In this document: piece after piece, positions 13,401 to 25,400 of the stretch
How positions within the stretch are numbered: the stretch's first letter is position 1
Layout of the letters: each line of letters begins with the position of its first letter
Assembly: GCA_021014325.1 (NCBI GenBank)
Contig: CM037472.1
Coordinates: 7,378,001-7,442,000 of the forward strand
DNA from: Plazaster borealis
Taxonomy: Eukaryota; Echinodermata; Asteroidea; Forcipulatida; Labidiasteridae
Reading direction: 5' to 3'
Length of the DNA stretch: 64,000 bases
The notes under the pieces: generated by a model
Seen by the model: only the letters and a program-made list of their open reading frames with translations
What the model was told of the DNA's origin: nothing
Database searches by the model: none
Translations under genes and position numbers: made by a program

Positions 13401-16400
13401 TCCGTCTCCTCATACATCCCCCTGTGGTTCTCCCTCAACGGGAAGATCTGATCAGTCAGCCTCACTCCCACATCCGTCATGCTCAGTCGGGGACACTACA
13501 CTTAACGTGCTGGTTGCTGTCGAACGATCTCTCTGCGCAGCTGGCCTTTCAACGAACGCTGCAGCCTTGGCAGCCAGGGGTCGGCGATCGTCAACCCGGC
13601 GTACGTATAACAGCCGATTACGACATTATCACAAGTGGTGCCGGGACAGATCTATTGATCCCTGCTCAGCATCTGTACGACATATAGGTGATTTTCTGCT
13701 CGAACTGTTCCAACAAGGCCTCTCTGTGGCTACTGTTCGGGGATATCGAGCAGCTTTGGGGGCCGTTCATGATGGTTTCCAGGACGGGTCAACCATTTCT
13801 AACAGTAAGGCCTTGGCCCAGCTACTGCGAGGTATGTTCATAGAACGTCCTCCCCGCAGGAAACTCCTTCCCTCTTGGGATCTCAGTCGGGTCTTACAGT
13901 CACTTTCACAAGCTCCCTTTGAGCCTATGGCTCACAGTTCTTTGCTTAACCTGGCTATTAAGACTGTTTTTCTGGTGGCCATAGCTACAGCAAGACGTCG
14001 TAGCGAGCTCAGGGCATTAACTCTTGACCAAGGTCACATCAGGTGGGAACCAAATGGGGTACGTCTGATCCCTCATATCTCCTTTCTTACGAAAAACCAA
14101 TCACCATCCTATCAGCCTCCAGATATTTTTATCCCTAACATCAAATCAGTTTCTACGGTGTCGGAGGATAAATTGTGGTGTCCAGTTCGGGCCCTCAAAT
14201 GGTATCTTGCTCGGACAAAGTCACTCCGGGGGGAGGTTTCTCAGATCTTCATATCGACTACCAAACCCCATGGTGCGGTCTCGGCGGACACCATCTCACG
14301 CTGGATTGTGAAGGCAATCCAGTCGTCTATATCTGAGTGGCCCACCACTCCTAGTAGTAGTATCCATGCCCATGAGACTAGGGCTGTATCAACCTCTTGG
14401 GCCTTTATGAAAGGAGTCCCACTGCAGGACATTCTCCAAGCAGCAGCATGGAAGACTCCCTCAACCTTCACGTCTTGCTATCTGCGAGATGTCATGCAAA
14501 CACATGGGCGGGTTGCTCAGGCCTCCCTAAGTTCAGTTGCGCCTTCTGGTTCTACCCCTCAACAGGGATAAGATGTCGTACCTCAAGGCCCTTGGAACTC
14601 TGTCCTTTAGGTGAGTACCAGGGTTTGTTCCTTTTGACGTTTTCATTTTCATGATTTGGGAGGACGCGAAGGGACGAACTTACTGGGTTTTAAGTTGATC
14701 CCTTGAATGTCTCTTCCCAAGCTTGCCTCGCCCTGCCCTCCTCCGTTTTTCGGTGCTAATCTGTGCATTCGTAGGTTTAACAGGTAAGGGAGTCCCTGAA
14801 GTGGACTCCCCCAAATCAAGGGTGATTTGGGAGTCTGCGAAGGGACGATACTTACCTGTTAAACCTCCCACCCTCCTTCCCCACTTGGGCTCGGCTTCTC
14901 TTCTTTTTTTACTCACACTTGAGAAAAAGAGGACGAGTTGTCTCGCATGCGGCGGCATGGTGGAGGGTACGGACACTTGAGGGCGCTGTTGCGGGCGGTG
15001 TGGTAAAAAAAGATTCTAGCGAGGAAAGCCTTCGGCTAGGGAATTGTGCATTCGTAGGTTTAACAGGTAAGTATCGTCCCTTCGCGGACTCCCAAATCAC
15101 CCTTGATTTGGGGGAATATTACCAATGTCTTTTAATAACAATAATAATAATAAACTAGACATTGAGTTTTTGTCATGTGACAAAAACAAGGTGTTCGTGG
15201 GGAGTGATTGAATGAATAAACACCGCCATGGTTTAACATCAAACAGGCATTTTCATGCTCAAATACACTATTAATCTTCTGCCCCACACTTTCTCTAAAT
15301 ACTTTGCCTCTGCCTCCTTCAAAAAACACCTTATCTCCCATTATATAGCATAGTTCTTATTCTTTCATGATCTTGGTTAGCTCGTTGTCTGTCTTGTGGT
15401 TTTTGTCTTTGTGTTTGTTTGGTTTTTGCACTTGTTTACCAGTCTTGTTTTGATCTGTTGTTAATATGAATTGTTTAAGTATACAATTAATATTATATAA
15501 TTACTTTCCATCTTTGTTTTGTTTTGTATTTTTTGTATAAGTTTTTTGCTTTTGCTTTTATGGGTCATGCCTCCCATGTTTATAGAGGAAGGAGTGAAAT
15601 CATACATGTAGCCATGTACAAGCAAGTCATAAGATGAGACCATGTGGCCACGAAAAACATTTTGATGGTATTCAATGTATAAGCATCATATACAGAGAGA
15701 TTTTTTTAATGAATATGCCAAGAAAATAGAAAAACCGGAAAGCACTCATAATGTTCAAAAAGCTTACAATTTGACATGAAGATTCTCTCTGTGAAGAGTG
15801 AGAATCATGTATTGAAAGGCAACCCTTTCAAAAAGCGTTTGAGGCATCAAGTATAGTTCTTTATAGAGAAGGGGGGGAAAGTAAGGACAAAAACCACAGG
15901 AAGGCCGGGGTGGACGGAATTAAGGGAAGGAGGGTGGGGGAAAAAGAGGGGAGAAAGTGTGACCAGGCACTGCTCTTCCCAACCAGTTTGCAGTGAATTA
16001 GCGATGTTAATGAGAGTGCGGGAAATTGGAACTATCTCCGGCGGTATAGCCATCGAGAGATAAATTGGCAGCGAACTAATGTCTCCTGAATGTCCCATGG
16101 CTCTGGTGTGGTCTCTGGTAATAAACCATCCTATGACTTTTTGTTGTTAAAGTGGGAGACAAAGGTCTCTGTCTTTTGAAACGTCAGTAGGCGATGGTTA
16201 GAAAAGACCTTTTCTTTGATGTTTCCGTGCATCCTTATACTGACAGAGAAAATGAGGGTGTTTAGGAGGGGGGAAGGAAAAAGGTTAGAACTTACTAAAA
16301 AAAGAACATTTTTCGGTGATAATATGTTGAGCCACTTTTGTTTTTTCCTTTAAAGGAAGGGCTCAAAACAAATTTTCTGTGCGTTTTTTAAGCTGCACTT

Positions 16401-19400
16401 CATCGTCACTATTTTTAGCTTTTAAATCCTTTTTATCATTTTTATGCAGCGAAGTGTGATCCAAGAGAGATTAGTTTTCTTTGTTTGTTTATAACTTGCG
16501 TAATCTCAACTTGATTCAAGCCATGATATTTTTTTTTATATATTGTGTACCCGACTGTTAATTGTTCCAGTAGTAATTCAAGCAGGATTTGCAAGTTCCG
16601 TGCATCCATTTCTTTGAGTTTTCTTGGGATGCATTATGATTATTAAAATTTGAATGCCTATTATTGTTTTAAATATGTTAAAATGATTTTGTTTTGGAAC
16701 TAGTTTATAGTTTTGTTTCTTTACAAAGAAAGACAAAAACAAAGTCATTTGGTAAGTTATTTGTTTCTCTTCAAACTCTTGGTGTACAATTAGTTTGGAA
16801 TCATGGGGATCATTTCATGGTCCTTTACAGAAATCCATTGATTACAGATTTGACCTGCCTAATGGTAAACTCTATCAATTATTGACTAACCTAGGGTCTG
16901 CCAAACCACAGCCATGCCAGTGGAGGTATCAAAGAAAAAAAGCATAAATAACTCTGTGACTGCAATGGTTGTTGTTCAATGACCCGTAGTAAATGAGAAC
17001 TAGTTCACAGTTTTGTTTCTTTACAAAGAAGTGGGTGTATAATGATACACCCACTTCTTTCTACCTATGAAAACATTGCAGTTAAAGGAGGTTCAAGCTA
17101 AGTTACCTCTTGTTTAGTTTTGATAAAAACGGATGTGTCTTCCAGAATTTAGTAGGATTAACTAAATTCCTAGAAAACACAGTTTTTTTGTGTTCAGAAA
17201 AAGAGAGTTACGTCAGGCTAATTATGTTCCTTTTATGACCAACTAAATAAAATCCCGGCCTTTTAGTCCATTACAGATTTTATTTCGATCAATAATTTTG
17301 TGAGATAACTCTTCCATCAATGAATACTGCTATATATTCCTTTTCATTGTTTTATAAGATTTGCATTAATTCTTGGCTTCTCTTTTAGGATTTTGATTCT
17401 GAAAAGAGAAAGATGATTTGCAAGACATTGAGATTTGTTGCACATAATTATGGAGCAGCTTTACAGGTATGAATTTGAATTTTGGTAGCTGATGTCATCC
17501 ACTAAATATCAATAGTTTTAACATTGATACCTAATGAATGAAGAAGAGTATAAATGCATAATTGAACTGGAGGGGGAAGGTTTTTTTATGGCACTTATAA
17601 TATCACAAACTGCACGTTTATTAATCAAACTTGCTTATATAAACATCCTGGAGTAAATATACAATTTTTGCACCATACTCTGTGATCAGAAAAGCCATGA
17701 CTGAATTAGTTAATACAGATTTATACTGAGCGCTTTCTTTAATGGTCTATTAAACAGAAATTTTTTGGGGGGGTTGAACAAACAAAAATTGACTAGAGCA
17801 GAATTTGAACCAACGACAGTCAATTTAGCTTGGAATCTAGCTGCAACGAATTTGATCAAATGATGAAGGTAGTGATGCCATTTATGTACCAGCGTAGGTA
17901 AACTTTTGCTATCTGGCAGTTGATTAATATGCAAATTAGGTATCTGATGTTTACTGAGCGCTTTCTTGTATGGTCTATTAAACAGAAAAAAATGTTTGGG
18001 GTTGAACAAACAAAAATTGACTAGAGCGGGATTTGAACCAATGACCTCCGGTTTAACGTCCCGACGCTCTACCAACTGAGCTATCTAGCCCTATTTTGTC
18101 AATATCTTTGTTTTGGGTCGCCAATCAGAAGCAATACAACCGTTAACTGCCAAGTTAACCGCTAACATAGGGCTAGATAGCTCAGTTGGTCGAGCATCGG
18201 CACGTGAAACCGGAGGTCATTAGTTCAAATCCCGCTCTAGTCAATTTTTCTTTGTTCAACCCCAAAATTATTTAAAATTTACCCAGTCAGTTTGCCGTGT
18301 GGTTTACAACTTAAACAGAAAAGTGTTTACATGTAAGTTTAATTATAGAGGGCAAGTTATCTTTGTTGTGAAATTTGCCATATTTTTTACATGAAAGTGC
18401 AGCATTTGGGTCTGCCTCCTCTACCACACTTCACAAACAAGCGTAAGTTATGTCTAACTGAATTTAACCACCAGAACGTGACTCAAGCTACCTGATTGAC
18501 ACAGGAATACATAAGGTTGACTTGGGGAAGCTACTTTAATGCTTGTTGATAACTAATAATAGGCTTAGGATACCCAAGCTGTCAACTTGCTCATAATATT
18601 GTTGTTGGCAATTTAACTGGTGGATAATATCCTTGTTTAGTTTTGCAGTACTAAAAATGAAGGCTTGATGAATCGTACTAAAGCATATGTTGGTCATCTT
18701 GTCTTTGGTTCACCTATGTCAACTAGGTAAGTCAGGCTGATTCAAACTACAAAACCTAAGACATATCCTTGATTGATTACGATAATTTGATTACAATCGT
18801 TTGTCATAATTTGGAATCTTCATGCCTGATTAGCTTTGTTTCTTTTGCAGTGCAAAATTAGTTAATTTTGATCACAATCGACCCATAATGGTTCCATTTG
18901 GGATGGACTCGTTGGACCAAATTGGTGAGTATAAACAAATTAGTGAAAGGTTCTGTAAACAGTTTACTTGTAGCTCAAGCTTGTTGGTTTGTTTTTAGGT
19001 TTTTTCTTAATGATGTAACAACCAATCACAGTTCAAATTTTCAAATGAAAGTCTGGCAAAACACATGATTGCACACTCTTTGCACATGTAAGATCACCAA
19101 TTGAGAGTAACCTAGTATCAGCCAGCCTGAACAAAGACCAGAATAATAATAATAATATAAAAAGAGAGATTTATAAAGCACAAACAGTTGCAGATCGGTT
19201 CCGCCTCAAGGCGCTGAATCAAGCAAAAATGGATTAAACAACATAAATTAAATTAAAAACAACGATAATTAAACATTTTTACAAAAAATTACGTCTTGAC
19301 TAGCCAAATTCACAGTAAGCTAAAAAGATGAACTGGTTAAAAATAGTTGTAGAAAATGAATAATAGATACAAACCTTTCAATAAGTTGCAATGTTACAAA

Positions 19401-22400
19401 AATACTATTTGAAAAGATGAGTCTTAAGGCGAGACTTGAATTACTCGATGGTTGAGGACTCCCTGATGATCGGTGGCAGGCTGTTCCAAAGTGAAGGAGC
19501 TGCAACGCTGAATGCTCTACCATCATATGAACAAGTCCGTGGCGGAGGGGAAGGTTGATGCAGAAGATTGAGGGATGAAGACCGCAGGTGTCGAGTAGGC
19601 TGATGTCGATGAACGAGCTTTTGGAGGTATGACGGTGCTAGCCCGAACACTGATTTGAAAGTGAGGACGAGTGTTTTGAAGATTATTCGATGTGAGACGG
19701 GGAGCCAGTGAAGATATTGTAGGATTTTGGTTTTGTGTTCATTTCTCTTACAGCGACAGGCGCTGTAGTCGTTGTATCTCTTTGGTCGGAAGACCGAAGA
19801 GAAGGCTGTTGCAGCTATCAATTCTCGATGTGATGAATGCATGCCCTAATTTTTCTGTTGAGGGTTTGTCCAGATAGTTCCTAACCTTTCCGATTTTGTA
19901 GATGAATGCCCATCCCGTCTGACATATAATGTTGTCTATGTGAGCCTTCATGTGCAGCCAACTGTCGAAATCACTCCAGGGTTGCGAGCCTCATTGCATA
20001 CGTCGACCAATAAACCTCCAATCAGCACTGGAGGAAGGCTCACAGATTTAACGAAACGGGAGCTAAAGTGTAGGATTTCAGTTTTCTCATCATTAAACTG
20101 TAACTTGTTTGAGACAGCCCATTCCTTGATCTCCCTCATGCATTCCTCTAGGCGGTGAATGGCTCCAGTAGCATCCGACGTCTTGAAGAGCAACGTGTCA
20201 TCTGCGTACATGACATGGTTGATGTTAAGTTGGGTCATGATGTCACTGAGTGGGGCCGTGTAGAAAGTGAACAGTGGTGCTCCGACTGATCCTTGAGGAA
20301 CGCCCCATTGTATCTGGTGAACAGCAGATAGTTCAATGATCACGGACTGAGAGCGGTCACTAAGATATTGCAAGGCTGTCCCAGTCAAACCATATCGATG
20401 TTCCAGGCGATTGAGGTGACACTTCAGAGCATGATGGTCAGATGGGAGACCTTGAATGATCACGGAGGAGTCTTTGCGTGAAAAGACTAGATCCAGCATA
20501 TGACCGGATCAATGGATAGGTTCCGTTACATGCTGTTGAAACCCAGCATTCTCTGTGAGATGGAGAAGGTTTGCGGCATGACGATCATCAGGCACATTCA
20601 TATGGAAGTTGAAGTCGCTGAACAGTATGATCTGGCCAGGGAACTGTGGTTTTCAGTAGTGTTGAGAAATCCTCAAAGAATATGGCAGGAGACATTTTAT
20701 TCTTGGTGGAAACAAGAGGACGGTAGATGTTAAGCATCCTTAGGCTGGAGGACATTCTAGATACGGTCACATCCATATATTCAAATGATTTGAAGGAGGT
20801 ATACTTGTTGATGATAGTGCTAAAGCCACATTTCAGAATGAAGCAAACCCAACCCCCATGCCGAGATCGCCTGGGATTGTGGACTACCTCATAATTGGGA
20901 AGTGATTGTTTAATGTCAGCTATAGTGAAGTTGTCACGATCAGTGCCAGTTAGCCAGGTTTCTTGCAATGCTAAAATGTCGATGTCAATATCAGACAGAT
21001 ATCTAAAAAGAGGAATCCATCTACACTTGATTTGTACTTTGGAATCAGCAAGCTGGCAGTAAAGAAATAATTGAGATCCTTGGTCTTACCATTGACAGGG
21101 AGCTTGCACAGGCAAAAACATATCTCCACCATTTCCAAAAAAGCTGCTCAAAGGCTTGGAGCATTGCAGAAAGTTGCACACAAATTGGACATTAAGGGTA
21201 GGGCCACCGTCTATAAATCCCAGGTGCGTAGTGTCATGGAGTACGCCTGCTTATCCTGGATGAATGCATCACAGACTATCCTCAGTCAACTTGACTCCGT
21301 AAAGAAAGGCTCTCAAAATTGTTGGAGTTGATGAAGTTGGTTATAACTATACTTCACAGGAGACAGGTTGCTACAACTACAGTGTTGTACAAAATGCGCA
21401 CCAGCCATAGCCCTCCGGATCTTCGAGATATGCTGACACCTCCATATGAAAGGCGACATGCAACACGATCCAACACATCCATTCTACCTCATGCCCTCTC
21501 CTTGGCTTATGCCAAAACCCACACCCTGGACAGAAGCTTCCTGCACACGGCAATCAGAACTTGGAACAACCTCCCAGAACTTTGGAGTATTTCCGACAGT
21601 GGTGTCCATTCTTTTAAGACTAGAGTTTACAAGCATATTCGGTCAAGTGCCTCCACTTAAGATACCAGACATGTGTGAGACTTAAACGCGGAAATCCGCG
21701 GGGTTTTTTCTTCCCATTTCGCGTTTTTCTTGCGGGCTCCACTTTTTTCCCCTCTCCGCCGTGAGTGGCCGGCCCGCGTATTTTTTTTTTTTACCTCCAA
21801 CATCGAGCAGCAAGTAATTTTACTTCATAACACTCACACAGAGAAGGGGAACCTGGCATCGGGAAGCACTTTAATTGCGATTTTTGATTTTGACACGTGA
21901 GTTGGGGGCTAGATAGTAGGAGACCAGCGTGTAGGTCCCGTGACCAAATTCTGGGAACAAAGGTTTGAAAGTGTTTTTGTGTTCCCTGATGAATACCAAA
22001 CAATTTGGACTTGGGCTGTCCCTTTGAAAATGTCAGGCATTTCCAGGAGGGGACAACAAAGGTCAAACTGGGGTCAAAATTCAAATATAATCCAATCGTG
22101 TCGATTTGCATATCAAATTACTCGTCTAGTCATGAGGATTCTAAAAATGTATAGTTTGTTACACTTCCGACCTTATATGAAGGTGCTATGGTCTAAAACG
22201 TCAAAAGGTCAACGCACTGATGACTGGTGGTACGTTATGTGGAATTTGAAAATTTCACAAAATTTGTATCTCAAAAACTACTTATCACTTTAGCATAATT
22301 TTTTCATCAAGTTGTAGAACATTGAGCCTGCTCAAACTTTTGCACAGAAATAACATTTTGACATTTACATCTTATCTTGTCTTATAACTACAGGCATGTT

Positions 22401-25400
22401 TGTGTTGACCCACTTGATAACGCGAGATAGTGTAACAACACGCGTACAGATACATGTACATTGTACGTGTAGTTCAGTTTACATCAACTACATGTAGGAA
22501 TACATTTAGCATCGCTGTTACCTTGTATATTGCGCACCCTGGCATAAAGATAATCCATCTAATACTTGAAAAATTTGTAACTCCTGAACCACACATTGGA
22601 TTTGTACTATCAATACATCATCTGAAAGGTCTTTATAAAACCTAACATACGCTACACTAATTGTGACCCCGTTTGACCTTGACTTTCGGTTCAAAGCGGA
22701 AGTTGAAATTTACTGTTTCAAAATTCATAATTCCTGAACCACACTTTGGATTTTTATCATGTATGCGTCATCCGAAAGGGCTCCAAGGACTTAACTTGCG
22801 ATACACATTGTGACCTCATTTGACCTCGACTTCTGGTTTAAACTGGGTGTTGAAATTTAATATTTCAAAAAATCATAACTTCTGAACTACACATTGGGTT
22901 TTTACAATCTAGACATTATTGGAAAAGTATGTAAAACTCAAGAAAAGATACGCACAGTGTGACCCCATTTGACCTTGACTTCCGTTTCAATGAAATTTAA
23001 TGTTTGTCAAAAACATATCTCCTGTACCATGCACACAATAGATTTTTACAATCATTACGTCATAAAACATGTTTTTAAAATCTCAACAAGCACTACACAA
23101 AATGTGACCCCATTTGACCTGACTTCCAGTTCAAACCGAAAGTTGAAGTTTTATAATGGAAAAAACTAACTTCTGAACCAAACATAAGATGTTTGTCACC
23201 AATGCATTTAATCATAAATTGATGACATCACTCGTGTACTTGCACTTAAGATAATTTGTAGGATTGGACAAATACTGACGATACAATTTATTCTTTTTCT
23301 TAATAGATTTGAGAAGAGAATGTGTGACCCAAGGGGTAGTTGAAATATGACTAGCTTTGTTAGTGTTGTTAGATCTAACTGAAGGAGTATTTTGATCATA
23401 CAAGTTAATAAAACTATCCAGGAATGTATTATAAGCAGTATCCGGATTATTACAACTGAGGACACCACCCCAGTCGAAAGAGTGTAAGTCGTCAATGAAC
23501 TTATCAAGGTTAAAATTTGAATGATTACGAGTAAAAGACAATTTGTGATTATGAGGTGCACTTGAACTTGAAGCCTGTATAAACATAAAAATTGGCAGGT
23601 GATCTGAAATGTCGGAAATTAAAATGCCGGATTTGGAAGAGGGAAGAATATTTGATAAGAAGTTATCGATAAGTGTAGCAGAAGTATCAGTGATACATGT
23701 GTGCTTATGGATTTGGGGAAGGAAGGAGTGAGATGTAAACAAATCGATAAAGGACAGGGGGTTAAGATTGGTTTGATTTAGTAAATTAATATTGAAATCA
23801 CCTGAAATAATGCAAGATTTGTTATTACAGTCAGCACGTGAGCATATAATCTGAAAGGTGGTCATGAACTCATCGTGAACAGCTGACGGTGCTTTGTACA
23901 CAACACCTGCAATAATGTTTCTAGCATTAGGAATACAAATCTCCACAAACAAAGACTCAAGAGAGTCATCAGAAAAATTCAGGTCTTCCCGAACAGTAAC
24001 ATTCAGCTCACTAGAGATATAGAGGGCAACTCCACCGCCAGTTTTTGCGCCTTGTCTGTTATTCACGACGAGCTCATACCCAGGCAAATAAAAGTAACTG
24101 TGGGGAACTGATTTGAGCCAAGTTTCAGAGAGTGCGATAAAAGAAAATTTATAGTTGATTGAGTTTAGAAGAAATTTGAGTTTGTCAATGTTTTTATGGA
24201 GACTTCTAATATTAACGTGAAATGGAGCTATTATCACCAGTCGGCCTAGGAAATTGATCTATCAAATAATAATGAGTGTTATCAGATAAATTAAATGAAA
24301 TATCGTCATCAATATCTATATCAAAAATCATAAGAACTTGTTGCTGGTTGTACGCAAGAATCAAGGCATGCACAAAAGTAATTACAAGTAAGTTGACCAG
24401 CAAGGAGAACACAAAACAAACAATTACGAAATACTAAACAATTCACAAGGACACAAAGACTGACACAAAACCACAAAAACAATAATTCAACAACACAGAT
24501 AGAAAGCACTTCATGATTGTGAAGTAAAAAAGACCTCTTGTCTATCAGACAGCACCGGAAATCCACAGTAAGTTTGGTAATGAATTTGAATGCGCATGTA
24601 AAAAACACTTACAAAATAAAACAAATAAAGAAACATACCAAGGAAATGTTAGGAGGGAGGAGTACGATACTCCTTGCCATCAATGTAAAGTTTACCGTTA
24701 CGGAAGGCAACCTTCTGACCCTTATCAAAGGAAAGTTTCATAATGTTATGAAGTGATCTTTTCTTCATGGCATCATGTGGGGAAGATCTTGTATAACAAA
24801 GATGCCAGTCCCTTGTAGTGCAGCTTTAAATTGATGCAGGATTTGTTGTCTTTCGGGTCTATATATAAATTTGGCGATGATGTGGCGAGGTTTGTCGGAT
24901 GGAGATTTGGGTTTGATGTGGCCAGAGCGATGGGCATTTTCAATGGCCATGTCGGGTTGTTCAAACTTATCTGCCAGGAGCTTCTTTACAGCTTGCAGAA
25001 CATTTTGGGGGGTTTCAGCAGGCTCATCTGGGATCCCACCAAAGCGCAGATTGAAGCTCCGAGAGTGTCTCTCTAGTTGAAGGACCTCATCCCGGAGAAC
25101 ATTTAGAGTGCTGGCAGACTCTTGCAGCTGCTTGTCATATTTCGCAATGTTAGTGGTTGAGATGTTGGCTTGATCTTGGAGTGCTTTGATGGAGTCAGAA
25201 GCGAAACTGATAGCTGTTTCAAGATTAGCCTGCTTTTCCTCCATGGTTGACACTCTGTTAAGAATGCTCTGCTGGTTTGAGATGACCAATTTAGAGTGAA
25301 CGACACTTATCATGGAGCAAAGATCCTCACAAAGAATGTTAAAATCGGTACCAGGAGACCCCCCAGTAGAACTGGTTTCACTCTCAGCAGCCATGTTGAG

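Larger units (their letters stand above)
9002..15114 (+). mobile_element. Complete DIRS1-like tyrosine-recombinase retrotransposon
   Basis: The 6.1 kb element sits in the DYNC2LI1 intron between exons d and e. It has three long overlapping open frames (Gag-like, RT-RNase H-methyltransferase-like, tyrosine recombinase). A 151 bp inverted terminal repeat lies at 9022-9172 and 14921-15071, with different outer tips at each end. An internal complementary region at 14762-14866 is the reverse complement of the left tip joined to that of the right tip. This is the known DIRS architecture, which allows a circular intermediate and recombinase-mediated insertion without a target duplication. I see no target duplication. 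The frames are unbroken and the terminal and internal copies differ by about one base, so the insertion looks young. Confidence 0.93.

Noticed and set aside
11701..14571. A single 956-residue protein
   Set aside because: Its first two thirds are an alternative reading of the RT/RNase H region; only the last part has recombinase motifs.
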